DNA of 11,980 nt, from the NCBI GenBank assembly GCA_937870805.1, contig CALMZT010000358.1:1-11980 (forward strand). The letters are read 5' to 3'. The notes beneath the pieces were generated by a model. The model saw only the letters and a list, made by a program, of their open reading frames with translations. It did no database searches and was not told the origin of the DNA. The stretch is from an uncultured Chloroflexota bacterium (GTDB lineage: Bacteria; Chloroflexota; Anaerolineae; Aggregatilineales; Phototrophicaceae). Of the stretch, positions 1 to 7,792 are shown in pieces; position 1 is the stretch's first letter; every line of letters begins with the position of its first letter. Made by a program: the position numbers and the translations under genes.

Positions 1-1297
1 CAATCAGGCGCTTTCCAGCGCGGGTGGCAGTTTTCGCATTGTTGTTGATGAATCAGAAATTGATATCGTGATCTCGGATTTACGTCAAAAGTTCGAGCAA
101 AATATCGGCGGCTCAATCACGATCACCTCCGTACCGTACTCCTCCGATAGCGATGTCATTAAACGCGGCAATGCCGAATTACGTCGTGCAAAACTACAAG
201 GCAGCGATCCTGAGTCTGTTTGGCATTCTCCTTACCATGCCATCTGCGCGTCTTCCGGTGAGGAATTAGCCGTTGCCTATGAGCGTCCCGGTGGATTGCT
301 ACCAAACGGTCAACTGCGTTTTCCTGATGAACGCCCTCGCTATATGGGACAAACAACCCTCCAGAAGGGTGATGAAAATGCAGTTATTCGCCTTTTAGAT
401 AGCTTCATAGAGTGGATGCAGCAAAGTACCCGGCACAATAATCTTGGGAAATTAGATAATCCAACTGAAGCAGATACTTATGCCCGGTTCGACCCACGCC
501 AGTATGTAGCATATATGGTTTCGGATGGTAATGGCATGGGAGCAATTTTCAATGCCTGCTCATCAGAGCAACTGAGCGATCTGTCCAGCAAGATAGGTGA
601 AATCACATCAGATGCACTCCTTCATGCCGTAGAAGGAATTTGTGCTGAAACGCATAGAAATGGTCAGATGCGATTTCCGGTGCTGCCACTCATCAGCGGC
701 GGCGATGATCTGTTCGTATTGATGCCAGCACCCTGGGCGATTGATGTCGCTATAGAGTTCAGTCAAGCCTACCAGGAAGGCATGTCTGCTCAATTGCGTT
801 TGATGGATTTGCTAAATGAAGACGCAAATGCCACAACTGGCGTAGCAGTGGTTATCTGCAAAGCGAGTTATCCCTACCGAACCGCCTATCAGTATGCCCA
901 TGAGTTGCTGAGTAAAGCCAAACGCAAGGCTAAAGAAGTCAATCGCTCTTGCCTGATTGTGGATTTTGTTGTAGGCAGCGATGCGGTGGTTGTGAGTAAC
1001 CGTATGGAACCACAATCTCATACCTTTGAGGAGGCAGGATATTTTGTAGATCATCGCTTCGCGTTGCGAGGTTTGCCATCCCGCATTTTGCATCAGATAG
1101 AGGCGGCACTCAATCAGCAACAAGATACCGCCGCGATTGTTGAGCGAGTCAGCCAGCTTTACCCACGTCTTGAATATGCTGATGCTCTGCAAGCAGCGCT
1201 TTCCGACTCATCTCGTTTGCGTGAACTACTCAAATTATGGGATTTCTGCTATGACATGAACAGACAGCGGGATGAATACCTGACGGAGGAACGCTGA
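1..1297 (+). CDS. cas10: Cas10-family large subunit of a type III-D CRISPR complex (5' truncated)
   Basis: This is the C-terminal part of the large subunit of a type III CRISPR effector, which senses bound target RNA and makes cyclic oligoadenylate from ATP. The frame is open to the left edge, so the true start lies outside; the GTG at 68 is internal to a palm-like strand region that begins with SSAGGSFRIVV. A second palm follows: the metal-binding aspartate in VSDGNGMG is at 524-526, and the intact catalytic GGDD is at 698-709, followed by a conserved AK-rich helix (LLSKAKRKAKE). Known Cas10 proteins usually have a cysteine zinc finger between the palms. Here only one cysteine is seen in that stretch (HAICASSGEELA), so the finger looks degenerate. 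Any HD nuclease domain would lie upstream. The stop is one base before the next start (tgatATG), so the two are probably co-translated. The GGDD makes second-messenger synthesis likely (inference). Confidence 0.9.
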   Translation, partial: NQALSSAGGSFRIVVDESEIDIVISDLRQKFEQNIGGSITITSVPYSSDSDVIKRGNAELRRAKLQGSDPESVWHSPYHAICASSGEELAVAYERPGGLLPNGQLRFPDERPRYMGQTTLQKGDENAVIRLLDSFIEWMQQSTRHNNLGKLDNPTEADTYARFDPRQYVAYMVSDGNGMGAIFNACSSEQLSDLSSKIGEITSDALLHAVEGICAETHRNGQMRFPVLPLISGGDDLFVLMPAPWAIDVAIEFSQAYQEGMSAQLRLMDLLNEDANATTGVAVVICKASYPYRTAYQYAHELLSKAKRKAKEVNRSCLIVDFVVGSDAVVVSNRMEPQSHTFEEAGYFVDHRFALRGLPSRILHQIEAALNQQQDTAAIVERVSQLYPRLEYADALQAALSDSSRLRELLKLWDFCYDMNRQRDEYLTEER

Positions 1298-1298
1298 T

Positions 1299-3341
1299 AT
1301 GCAGTTAGAACTTAAATTTACTCTAACCTTCGAGAGCGATTGGCATATCAATGCTGGTTTTGGCGCAGATGGCAAGGCAGATGCTGTCATTGAACGCGAT
1401 CCACAGGGTAAACCCATTATCAGCGGAACAACGCTCAAGGGTGTGTTCCGTGATGCCCTGTATGATCTGGCACTTAATCTGAGAGAAGATACTAACGAGG
1501 TCACAGGCATTCTTGGCGCTCCGGGGCGCGACAGCCACTGGCAATTCGGTGCGGCGCAGACAAAAAACACACGAGAAAGCGTGGTTGCGACGGGGTTACG
1601 GGTTGATCCGCGTTATCGCCGCGCTGAAGATAATAAGTATTTTAAACGTGAGTTGGGTGCGGCTGAGGTTTTCACTTTCTCTGCGACCGGTACGGTAGCC
1701 AATGACAAAGCCCTTGAAGAAGTAGAATGGTTGGTAGCGGCGGCAGCTTATATTGAACGGGTCGGTGGACGGCGGCGGCGCGGGAATGGCAGATGCGTTA
1801 TTTCATTGGGCGATCAGACCCTTCATGGGGAAGTTCTTAAGAGTTTTGAGAATCGTCATTGTGAGGGAACGCATCAAATTACCAATAGTTGGAAGTCCCT
1901 GATAGCCGAGGAAGTTTCGCTCAAAATCGCTTCGCGTCATAACGCTTCTCATCGCTACCGCATCATACTTTACACCGAACGTCCGGTCATCATCGCGGAA
2001 AAACCAGAGGCGGGCAACGTCTATCAAGGGCAGATTGCTATTCCCGGTTCGACCCTGCGTGGGGCGTTTGCTGAGAAGGCTCAACCGGGGGATCTGCAAG
2101 CCAAGGATCTAACCAAATATGATATGTTCAAGTGGCTGTTCATACTGGGCGGGTTGAGATTCAGCCACCTGAATCCTCTGGAAGTAAGCGATGGGATCGG
2201 AATACCCGTAGTACAACTCCCGATGGGATTACAGCAGGTTGCGACTTCGCAGGATACTTTCACCTCAGTATTTCAAAACCTCAGTGAACACAAAGCCTTC
2301 AGCGGTTGGGGACGGCTGCAAGAGGGTTTTCAAAGAGCCAGCTATCACACAGAACCTCACCCACATGTCCGCATCAACCCTGATCTCAAGCGTGCTTCTG
2401 ACGGCGACCTATATACCTATGAAGCTATTCCCGCCGGACGCTATTACACTGGCGAACTCTACCTTGCCGATGATGACTGGCAAAATATAGGCGAACTTCT
2501 GCGCGTTAATATTGATAAGCCCTTTGAACTGCGGATAGGCAAAGGGCGCAATCGCAGCTATGGGCAGGTTAAGGCTGTTATCGTTCCGATGGCAGAAAAT
2601 GACCCGCCAGCATGGATTCACGCCCCGCTTGAGGAACGTCTCAAAGCGACACCAGCGAATGAACTCTTTATCACACTGGCGACAGATATCATCGTACAGG
2701 ACACCTGGGGGCGGTTTTATGGCAAGTTCAGTGAAACCCCTACTGACTCCCACAATAACCGTGACAGCGAACCTGCGGCACAATGGCTCACAGAAGTTTT
2801 CGGGATGCAACCAAAAGAAATTCATATTGAGTCACCTGATGCCAATAAGCAAGATGTACTGAATTACGATAAGCGCCCTGCCCAAGTCGTGCGGACAAAA
2901 TTCGTCGAAAGCTTCGATGCCCGCTCTGGGCTGCCCCGCTGGCGGGATAAAGCGCTGGTTGCTGGTTCTACCGCTCGACTTGTTTTTGCAAACGGCAAGC
3001 GCCCATCCACCGATGTGCTGAAACACCTGGAAACAGAAGGCATTGGCTTACGACGCGGTGAGGGATTTGGGCGTGTGATCTTCAATCACCCCGCGCATAC
3101 TAGACAGTGGTCAGGATTTGGCAAACCTATTCCTATTCCTCAAAAACTGTTGGATGAGGTAAATGACACGTCAGAAACACACATAGAAACACACGAAGCT
3201 TTCACTCAGCGGTGGAAAAAGAAAGTCAATGCCAGAATTCAGGGCATAGCATCGGAGCCTGTTTGCAGAAGTCTGGCACGACAGCTTTTAGAGCATTCCA
3301 CCCATGCCGAACCAGCTAAAGTGTTTGAACTAGTATCGTGA
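1299..3341 (+). CDS. Cas7-Cas5 (Csx10-like) fusion backbone protein, type III-D
   Basis: This 680-residue RAMP fusion should build part of the crRNA-binding backbone. Residues 1-170 are a Cas7/Csm3-like unit: a strand, D28 in KADAVIERD at the position of the Csm3 target-cleaving aspartate, the SGTTLKGVFRD helix, and a glycine/arginine-rich loop (VGGRRRRGNGR). From about 205 to 600 there is a Csx10-like Cas5 region, with IPGSTLRGAFAEKA near 250, IGKGRNRSYGQ near 415 and the terminal GLRRGEGFGRVIF near 583-595. The last 80 residues are helical and look like the beginning of a Cas11-like tail. The ATG is preceded by GGAGG at a normal distance, just after the cas10 stop. In the III-D2/III-Dv complex of Synechocystis the matching protein is a Cas7-Cas5-Cas11 fusion. 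Here the frame stops at 3339-3341, but helical sequence in the same frame resumes downstream. Identification as a Cas7-Cas5 fusion is firm; the boundaries are approximate. Confidence 0.85.
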   Translation: MQLELKFTLTFESDWHINAGFGADGKADAVIERDPQGKPIISGTTLKGVFRDALYDLALNLREDTNEVTGILGAPGRDSHWQFGAAQTKNTRESVVATGLRVDPRYRRAEDNKYFKRELGAAEVFTFSATGTVANDKALEEVEWLVAAAAYIERVGGRRRRGNGRCVISLGDQTLHGEVLKSFENRHCEGTHQITNSWKSLIAEEVSLKIASRHNASHRYRIILYTERPVIIAEKPEAGNVYQGQIAIPGSTLRGAFAEKAQPGDLQAKDLTKYDMFKWLFILGGLRFSHLNPLEVSDGIGIPVVQLPMGLQQVATSQDTFTSVFQNLSEHKAFSGWGRLQEGFQRASYHTEPHPHVRINPDLKRASDGDLYTYEAIPAGRYYTGELYLADDDWQNIGELLRVNIDKPFELRIGKGRNRSYGQVKAVIVPMAENDPPAWIHAPLEERLKATPANELFITLATDIIVQDTWGRFYGKFSETPTDSHNNRDSEPAAQWLTEVFGMQPKEIHIESPDANKQDVLNYDKRPAQVVRTKFVESFDARSGLPRWRDKALVAGSTARLVFANGKRPSTDVLKHLETEGIGLRRGEGFGRVIFNHPAHTRQWSGFGKPIPIPQKLLDEVNDTSETHIETHEAFTQRWKKKVNARIQGIASEPVCRSLARQLLEHSTHAEPAKVFELVS

Positions 3342-3419
3342 TTTGGTGAAAGTGAGGAGTGGTTGCGCGTTATTGCACGCTAGAATTACCCAATCAACCC
3401 TCACCCTTAGTGATTTGGT
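3338..3419 (+). repeat. 10-base direct repeat (gtgatttggt) bracketing the stop-rich linker
   Basis: The sequence gtgatttggt occurs at 3338-3347 and 3410-3419, with starts 72 bases apart, so the reading frame is kept. Both copies contain an in-frame TGA followed by TTT GGT. Between them, GTGAG (3352-3356) and GGTTG (3361-3365) are complementary to CAACC (3395-3399, with the adjoining bases) and CTCAC, giving a weak bulged stem. I see no gene here. The arrangement could be a small insertion with duplicated target or a chance repeat. Confidence 0.5.
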
Positions 3420-3587
3420 TTACTAGAGCCATCACCGAAGCCAGAGAAGTCTTCCTATGAGGAGTACAAAAAGGCTGCTTTAATCATTGTTGAGTTACTG
3501 AAGCAGGCGAAAAATGAAGGTGAACGCCAGCGTAAAGCCATTATTCTGCTTGCAGAGGCACTGATGAATAACCAGGAGAAAGCCTGA
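3414..3587 (+). pseudogene. Detached Cas11-like C-terminal tail of the Cas7-Cas5 fusion
   Basis: These 57 codons are in the same reading frame as the upstream Cas7-Cas5 gene. They encode a charged helical segment (SYEEYKKAALIIVELLKQAK, then RKAIILLAEALMNN). The stop overlaps the start codon of the next gene as TGATG, the coupling style of the rest of the operon. No ATG, GTG or TTG occurs in frame before the last seven codons, so the piece has no obvious start of its own. Between it and the upstream stop lie in-frame stops at 3339, 3381, 3408 and 3411. The simplest reading is that the fusion once ran to 3587 and carried a Cas11-like tail, and that the linker is now broken. Stop-codon readthrough, a rare start codon or a sequencing/assembly error cannot be excluded. 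The Cas11 assignment rests on position and helical character, not on a recognised motif. Confidence 0.55.
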
Positions 3588-5299
3588 TGCCCAACAACAA
3601 AAATATCTACTACCTGAGCGTACAAACTAAAACGGCGCTGCACGTTGGAACAACGGTAGGTGCGAATGATGTGAGCGACAGCCTGTTCCGCCGAGATGCA
3701 CAGGGGCAGTTAGTGCTGCCAGGAACGAGCATCGCCGGGGCGATACGCAGCCACTTAACGCGCCTCGCGCCTGCAATGACTCGCTTGGTTCCACGACATA
3801 TTTGTGATGCTCTGAGCGGCACGGAGAAAGAAGAGAATGACAAACCTGCTGCTTGTGCCTGCATCATCTGCCATCTGATGGGCGATATTCGCCCATTGAA
3901 CGAAATTCGCTCTGAGTTCACTTCACCTGAAGAACTCGAACGGCTCAACGGACGGGCTTCTCGTCTCATCGTCCATGATGCGACCATAGAGCCACCACAA
4001 ACGCACATTCGGGATGGTGTAGGCATTGACCGCACAACGGGAGCAGCAGCACGAGCAGCCTCCGCGAAATTTGACTTTGAGACGATTCCGGCAAGAGCAA
4101 AGTTTGACATTGTGCTGGAACTCGAAGACGCTGATGAAGTTGATCGCTATCTGCTGAATCTCGCGCTGTATGAATGGCAGGAAGGTCGGCTGAGCTTCGG
4201 CGGGAATAAAAGCCGGGGTACGGGTGTGCTTTCGCTCGAAAAAGTTGAGAGAACTGAATTTTTGCTGAACAATCCATCAGGATTGATGGCGTTTTTGCGC
4301 CGGAATAGTGAGCAGAATAATCCTACTCCATATACCATCACGACACCTGATCGGACCTATCATGGCAGTTATTCACCTGTTCCCAGCAGCGTCCAATCTT
4401 GGCTCACCATCGACTTTGACCTGCAAGCGCAGGGCTTTTTCCTGACAAACGATACCACACAGGCAACAGCCGAAGGGTACGACCATAAATCTCTGCTGTT
4501 CCTACCGGGTGCCAGTCTACGTGGTGCGATTCGCAGCCAAGCAGAGCGTATTGCCCGGACACTGGTCAATCTTCGCGTGGATAACGAAGATGACTTTCTT
4601 AACCGTTGTCCCTCACCAAACCCCTTTGTGACACGGGGTGATAAACAGGATGGGATTGAGTCCGGTGTAGCCCGTATCCGGCAGCAAGCGCCCGACAGAC
4701 GCACCGATGTTGAGAGTTACGACTTGGCTGAACAGCTTTTCGGCAGTGTGGATTGGGGCAGTCGTTTAGCGGTAGAGGATGCGACCTTAGTAGGCGAACC
4801 AAACTGGAAAAAACTCGATTTCGTCGCCATTGACCGCTTCACTGGCGGCGCGGCAGGTGGCGCGAAATTTGATGCGTATGCACTGTGGAAGCCGCGTTTT
4901 CAATGCCGCCTGCATCTGGAAGCGCCGCAGAATTGGGAAATCGGCTGGCTGCTCTACGTACTGAAAGACATGATTGATGGGCGTGTGCCTGTTGGTTTCG
5001 GTGCAGCAAAAGGCTTCGGAGATGTGCTTCTGGAAAATCTGAAATTGGCGCTCGGCTATGCTTATCCTGAAGCTGCGCCGCTCAACAACTTACCAGCAGA
5101 TGGAAACACCTTCTTCCTGAATGTTATATCTACCCGCTGGGATGAAATCGTTCAAACGGGCTGGTTAGAAGCGTGGAATGTCATATTGGAGGACTATGAA
5201 GTAGCCGTTCCGCACACACAATCCCATGATCCCTACTGGAACACACCCATCACGCAGCTTTACCGGAAGGAAACGGCAATTCATGACCTCCTCAAATGA
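3587..5299 (+). CDS. Double Cas7 (Cas7-2x-like) RAMP protein, type III-D
   Basis: This 570-residue protein holds two Cas7/Csm3-like units in tandem and should supply two backbone positions along the crRNA. Unit 1 (about 6-220) has LHVGTT, a candidate target-cleaving aspartate at D31 (SDSLFRRD), LPGTSIAGAIRSH, a four-cysteine cluster (Cys73, 90, 92, 95; ACACIICHLMGD) typical of the Csm3 zinc site, and a glycine-rich loop (SFGGNKSRGTG) near 205. Unit 2 (about 268-490) has LPGASLRGAIRSQ near 306, a LAEQLFGSVDWGSRL segment and VPVGFGAAKGFG near 470, but no cysteine cluster and no clear aspartate equivalent to D31. The ATG is preceded by AGGAG and overlaps the stop of the upstream tail (TGATG). 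The following csx19 start lies inside this gene by 17 bases. Matches the Cas7-2x role of III-D2/III-Dv complexes; which units cleave is inference. Confidence 0.85.
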   Translation: MPNNKNIYYLSVQTKTALHVGTTVGANDVSDSLFRRDAQGQLVLPGTSIAGAIRSHLTRLAPAMTRLVPRHICDALSGTEKEENDKPAACACIICHLMGDIRPLNEIRSEFTSPEELERLNGRASRLIVHDATIEPPQTHIRDGVGIDRTTGAAARAASAKFDFETIPARAKFDIVLELEDADEVDRYLLNLALYEWQEGRLSFGGNKSRGTGVLSLEKVERTEFLLNNPSGLMAFLRRNSEQNNPTPYTITTPDRTYHGSYSPVPSSVQSWLTIDFDLQAQGFFLTNDTTQATAEGYDHKSLLFLPGASLRGAIRSQAERIARTLVNLRVDNEDDFLNRCPSPNPFVTRGDKQDGIESGVARIRQQAPDRRTDVESYDLAEQLFGSVDWGSRLAVEDATLVGEPNWKKLDFVAIDRFTGGAAGGAKFDAYALWKPRFQCRLHLEAPQNWEIGWLLYVLKDMIDGRVPVGFGAAKGFGDVLLENLKLALGYAYPEAAPLNNLPADGNTFFLNVISTRWDEIVQTGWLEAWNVILEDYEVAVPHTQSHDPYWNTPITQLYRKETAIHDLLK

Positions 5300-5831
5300 C
5301 CAAATTGTTCTCTATGGTGGGCAGGGAAATATTTTCGCAGCGCTGAAGTTATCTGATGAGACTATGCCTTATCTCATGCTTGAAACGGCGGACAAAGGCA
5401 TCAAATTTATACCCACAGACCAATACAGCCCAGAGGAGCATTGGACAATCTTACGTCTACATACTTTCGGTTCAGGCGGCGACTTACTCGTCCGTCGGGA
5501 CGAAGATCGAGTCTTCTGGCGTTTTGTCGGCTATGACGGCGTTTTCAACCAGCTTAAATTGACCGATGGGACCCCTTACCCTAAACCACTCAGTGTCAGC
5601 GACGAAGATGAGCGCTCACTCCTGTGGGGGGCGTACTGGAGACAGGATGATTCTGGGCATCAACACTGGCAGGAAAATCGGGTGGGCAAAGCACAGTTGA
5701 CTTATCCGTTTCCCGAACCAGTAGAGCGCGTTGAGATTCGCGCCTGCCGTGTCCTTGATGCCAGCACCCATGAAACCGTCGCTTACTGGACATATGCCCT
5801 CGCAGAACATCAGCCGCAGGAGAGTCAATAA
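5283..5831 (+). CDS. csx19: Csx19-family accessory subunit of type III-D complex
   Basis: This 182-residue protein belongs by sequence pattern and position to Csx19, a small subunit specific to type III-D systems. The recognisable part is the central block with a LLWG tryptophan (ERSLLWGAYW) followed by HWQENRVGKAQLTYPF, matching the family pattern of LWG, then a tryptophan-glutamate-arginine stretch and a YP turn. Upstream is a beta-rich region with LLVRRDEDRVFWRFVGYDG. I chose ATG 5283 over the in-frame ATG at 5226: an AAGGA-like site stands about 11 bases before it, and the 17-base overlap with the double-Cas7 gene is more typical of this operon than a 74-base overlap. The stop overlaps the next start as TAATG. 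In the Synechocystis III-Dv complex Csx19 is a structural component; its exact role here is not shown by the sequence. Confidence 0.75.
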   Translation: MTSSNDQIVLYGGQGNIFAALKLSDETMPYLMLETADKGIKFIPTDQYSPEEHWTILRLHTFGSGGDLLVRRDEDRVFWRFVGYDGVFNQLKLTDGTPYPKPLSVSDEDERSLLWGAYWRQDDSGHQHWQENRVGKAQLTYPFPEPVERVEIRACRVLDASTHETVAYWTYALAEHQPQESQ

Positions 5832-7792
5832 TGGCACGTTTTTTGAACCCATATAACTTTGTTCGTCCACTGTCTGTGCCGCAAAAACTACCGCCACTTT
5901 CTGAAGATACCGCCGATCTGCATCTGCTCTGGCGCTGCCCACCTTCGCCTCATGACCGCTACACCGGACTCAGCGGACGCATCACCTGCACGATGACAGC
6001 AAAAACACCGGTGTTCGTGAGCGATAGCGAAATCGTCTCTGAGCAGAACGGTCACAAAACCTACCGCTTCTTCAATGTGAATGGGCAGGACATGATCCCG
6101 GCATCCTCCCTGCGTGGGTCGATTCGCAGCGTGTTCGAGGCGGCGACGAATTCGACGTTTAGTGTGTTTTCAGGAGATGAGCCGTACTATTATCGTGCAG
6201 ATACTAGCTTTGCTCTTGGCTTACGACCTGGAATCATCTCCAATGAAGACGGACAAATGGTTGTTCATGAATTAAAAGCTGCAAAGATCCTCTTGGATAA
6301 ATTCGACCAAATCGTTCCTCAAGAATGCCGACACGGGGAAAAATGCTTTGCCATACTTGATAAGGTGATGATCGAACTACCAAACGGTAAAAAAATTCCA
6401 TCGTTTTTTGTCGAAAGGATTAGTAAAAACAATCCAGGAAACAACGCGAAGGCAGGTTTTGTCTACGCTACAGGTAGAAATATAGAAACTAAGAAGAATG
6501 ACCGTTTTTTCTACGGCAACTTAGATGATAGCACACCACTGTTTGTTACAGACGAGGTTCAAAAAGCGTATCATTCACTGATTGCAGACTATCAAAAACG
6601 CAGTGAATCCATCAAGAAAAGCGCTCAATCGCAGGCGCAACTAGATGTAAGTCCGTTTGTCACCGACAAAGCTTGGAAACTTGAAAATGGACATTTGGTA
6701 TACATTCAATTTGCGTCAAAAGACAGTAAAGATGTAATTGGTTTGTTTCCAGTGTTGATACCGCGTCATCCGTATAGAGTTACTCCACTTGCAGTTTTGC
6801 GAATGGGATTTCCTGATTTTGTCCCCCCAACAAATATCAACGAATTGTGCCTTGCCTCACGGGTGTTCGGTTGGGTCAGTCAGGAAGGTGACGATGATTT
6901 AACAAGAGAAGTCGCGTATCGTGGGCGGGTGCGATTCTCAAATGCAACTGTCACTCACGCAATCAGGAACGATACGCAACTAACGCTTTCTATCCTCGGC
7001 ACACCACATCCGACATCCCTAGAGTTCTACCTAGATGGTGTACAACACATCACAGCCCGGCGTGACGGTCAGCATGGTTACAATGAGCCAAAGGCGAAAA
7101 TTCGCGGGCGTAAGATATATCGCCATCATAAACCTTGGAAAACAACAGAGGCAAGCAGAACAAGGGACGAGGCTACTGTTGGCGAGAATCAAAAATCTGA
7201 TCAGAATCGGACTATTCAGGGTGTGTATGAACCAGATAGCCGTTGGACATTCACTATTGAGTTTGAAAATCTGCAACCTATCGAACTCGGCGCACTCCTA
7301 TGGACGCTGGAATTACATGAAGGCGATCAACAGGGTTATCATCGCATTGGCTATGGTAAACCTTTGGGCTTTGGCAGCGTGCAGATTCAGGTGACGGGTT
7401 TGGATTTCTACGATCCAGGGACACGTTATGGGGCAAACAATCTGGTAGAAACTACGGAAGAAGAAAAGAAGCAGCAGCAACAGGAAAATGTAAGAAGGTA
7501 CAGGCTTAAGCTGATTGATCGCTTCCAGACAGCGATGAGCCGTCTTTACAGCAATACCCCCTTTGCTCAACTCACTAATATTCAAGACTTGCTCACCTTG
7601 TTGTCCGAACGCAACGGCGATCTACCTATTCACTACCCACGCCTTGATCCGAACCGGCAAGCAGCAGATAACGAGGGTTTCCGGTGGTTTATGACCAATC
7701 GTGATGGACAGCAGGAACGCTTGAAGCCAGCCCAGACTGATGATGGTCTGCCGTATGACGTTTCCGCCAACTGCAGGAGAAACAGACGATGA
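5831..7792 (+). CDS. Cas7 with large insertion (TIGR03986-like RAMP protein), type III-D
   Basis: This 653-residue RAMP protein starts with the characteristic FLNPYNFVRPL. The Cas7 core is split: a first part with SGRITCTMTAKTPVFVSD (about 46-63) and IPASSLRGSIRSVFEA (about 88-103), then a long insertion (about 110-330), then the remaining core with GRVRFSNATV (about 366) and a glycine-rich end RIGYGKPLGFGSV (about 505-517). A glutamate/glutamine-rich helix (about 538-565) precedes the C-terminal tail. This matches the Cas7-insertion subunit of III-D2/III-Dv complexes. The usual cleavage aspartate is not evident. The bases encoding the insertion (roughly 6241-6600) are clearly AT-richer than the flanks. 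ATG 5831 follows AGGAG and overlaps the csx19 stop. The stop overlaps the TIR gene start (ATGA). Confidence 0.82.
   Translation: MARFLNPYNFVRPLSVPQKLPPLSEDTADLHLLWRCPPSPHDRYTGLSGRITCTMTAKTPVFVSDSEIVSEQNGHKTYRFFNVNGQDMIPASSLRGSIRSVFEAATNSTFSVFSGDEPYYYRADTSFALGLRPGIISNEDGQMVVHELKAAKILLDKFDQIVPQECRHGEKCFAILDKVMIELPNGKKIPSFFVERISKNNPGNNAKAGFVYATGRNIETKKNDRFFYGNLDDSTPLFVTDEVQKAYHSLIADYQKRSESIKKSAQSQAQLDVSPFVTDKAWKLENGHLVYIQFASKDSKDVIGLFPVLIPRHPYRVTPLAVLRMGFPDFVPPTNINELCLASRVFGWVSQEGDDDLTREVAYRGRVRFSNATVTHAIRNDTQLTLSILGTPHPTSLEFYLDGVQHITARRDGQHGYNEPKAKIRGRKIYRHHKPWKTTEASRTRDEATVGENQKSDQNRTIQGVYEPDSRWTFTIEFENLQPIELGALLWTLELHEGDQQGYHRIGYGKPLGFGSVQIQVTGLDFYDPGTRYGANNLVETTEEEKKQQQQENVRRYRLKLIDRFQTAMSRLYSNTPFAQLTNIQDLLTLLSERNGDLPIHYPRLDPNRQAADNEGFRWFMTNRDGQQERLKPAQTDDGLPYDVSANCRRNRR

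Noticed and set aside
3457..3483. ATG at 3457 as the start of a separate small Cas11
   Set aside because: It is in another frame than the helical tail and reaches a stop after eight codons.
3610..4110. Long - strand open frame (166 codons) opposite the double-Cas7 gene
   Set aside because: It lies entirely within a clear RAMP coding sequence and shows no domain pattern; it is a shadow frame.
5226..5282. Upstream ATG giving a 201-residue Csx19
   Set aside because: It overlaps the double-Cas7 gene by 74 bases and has no visible ribosome site, while ATG 5283 has one.
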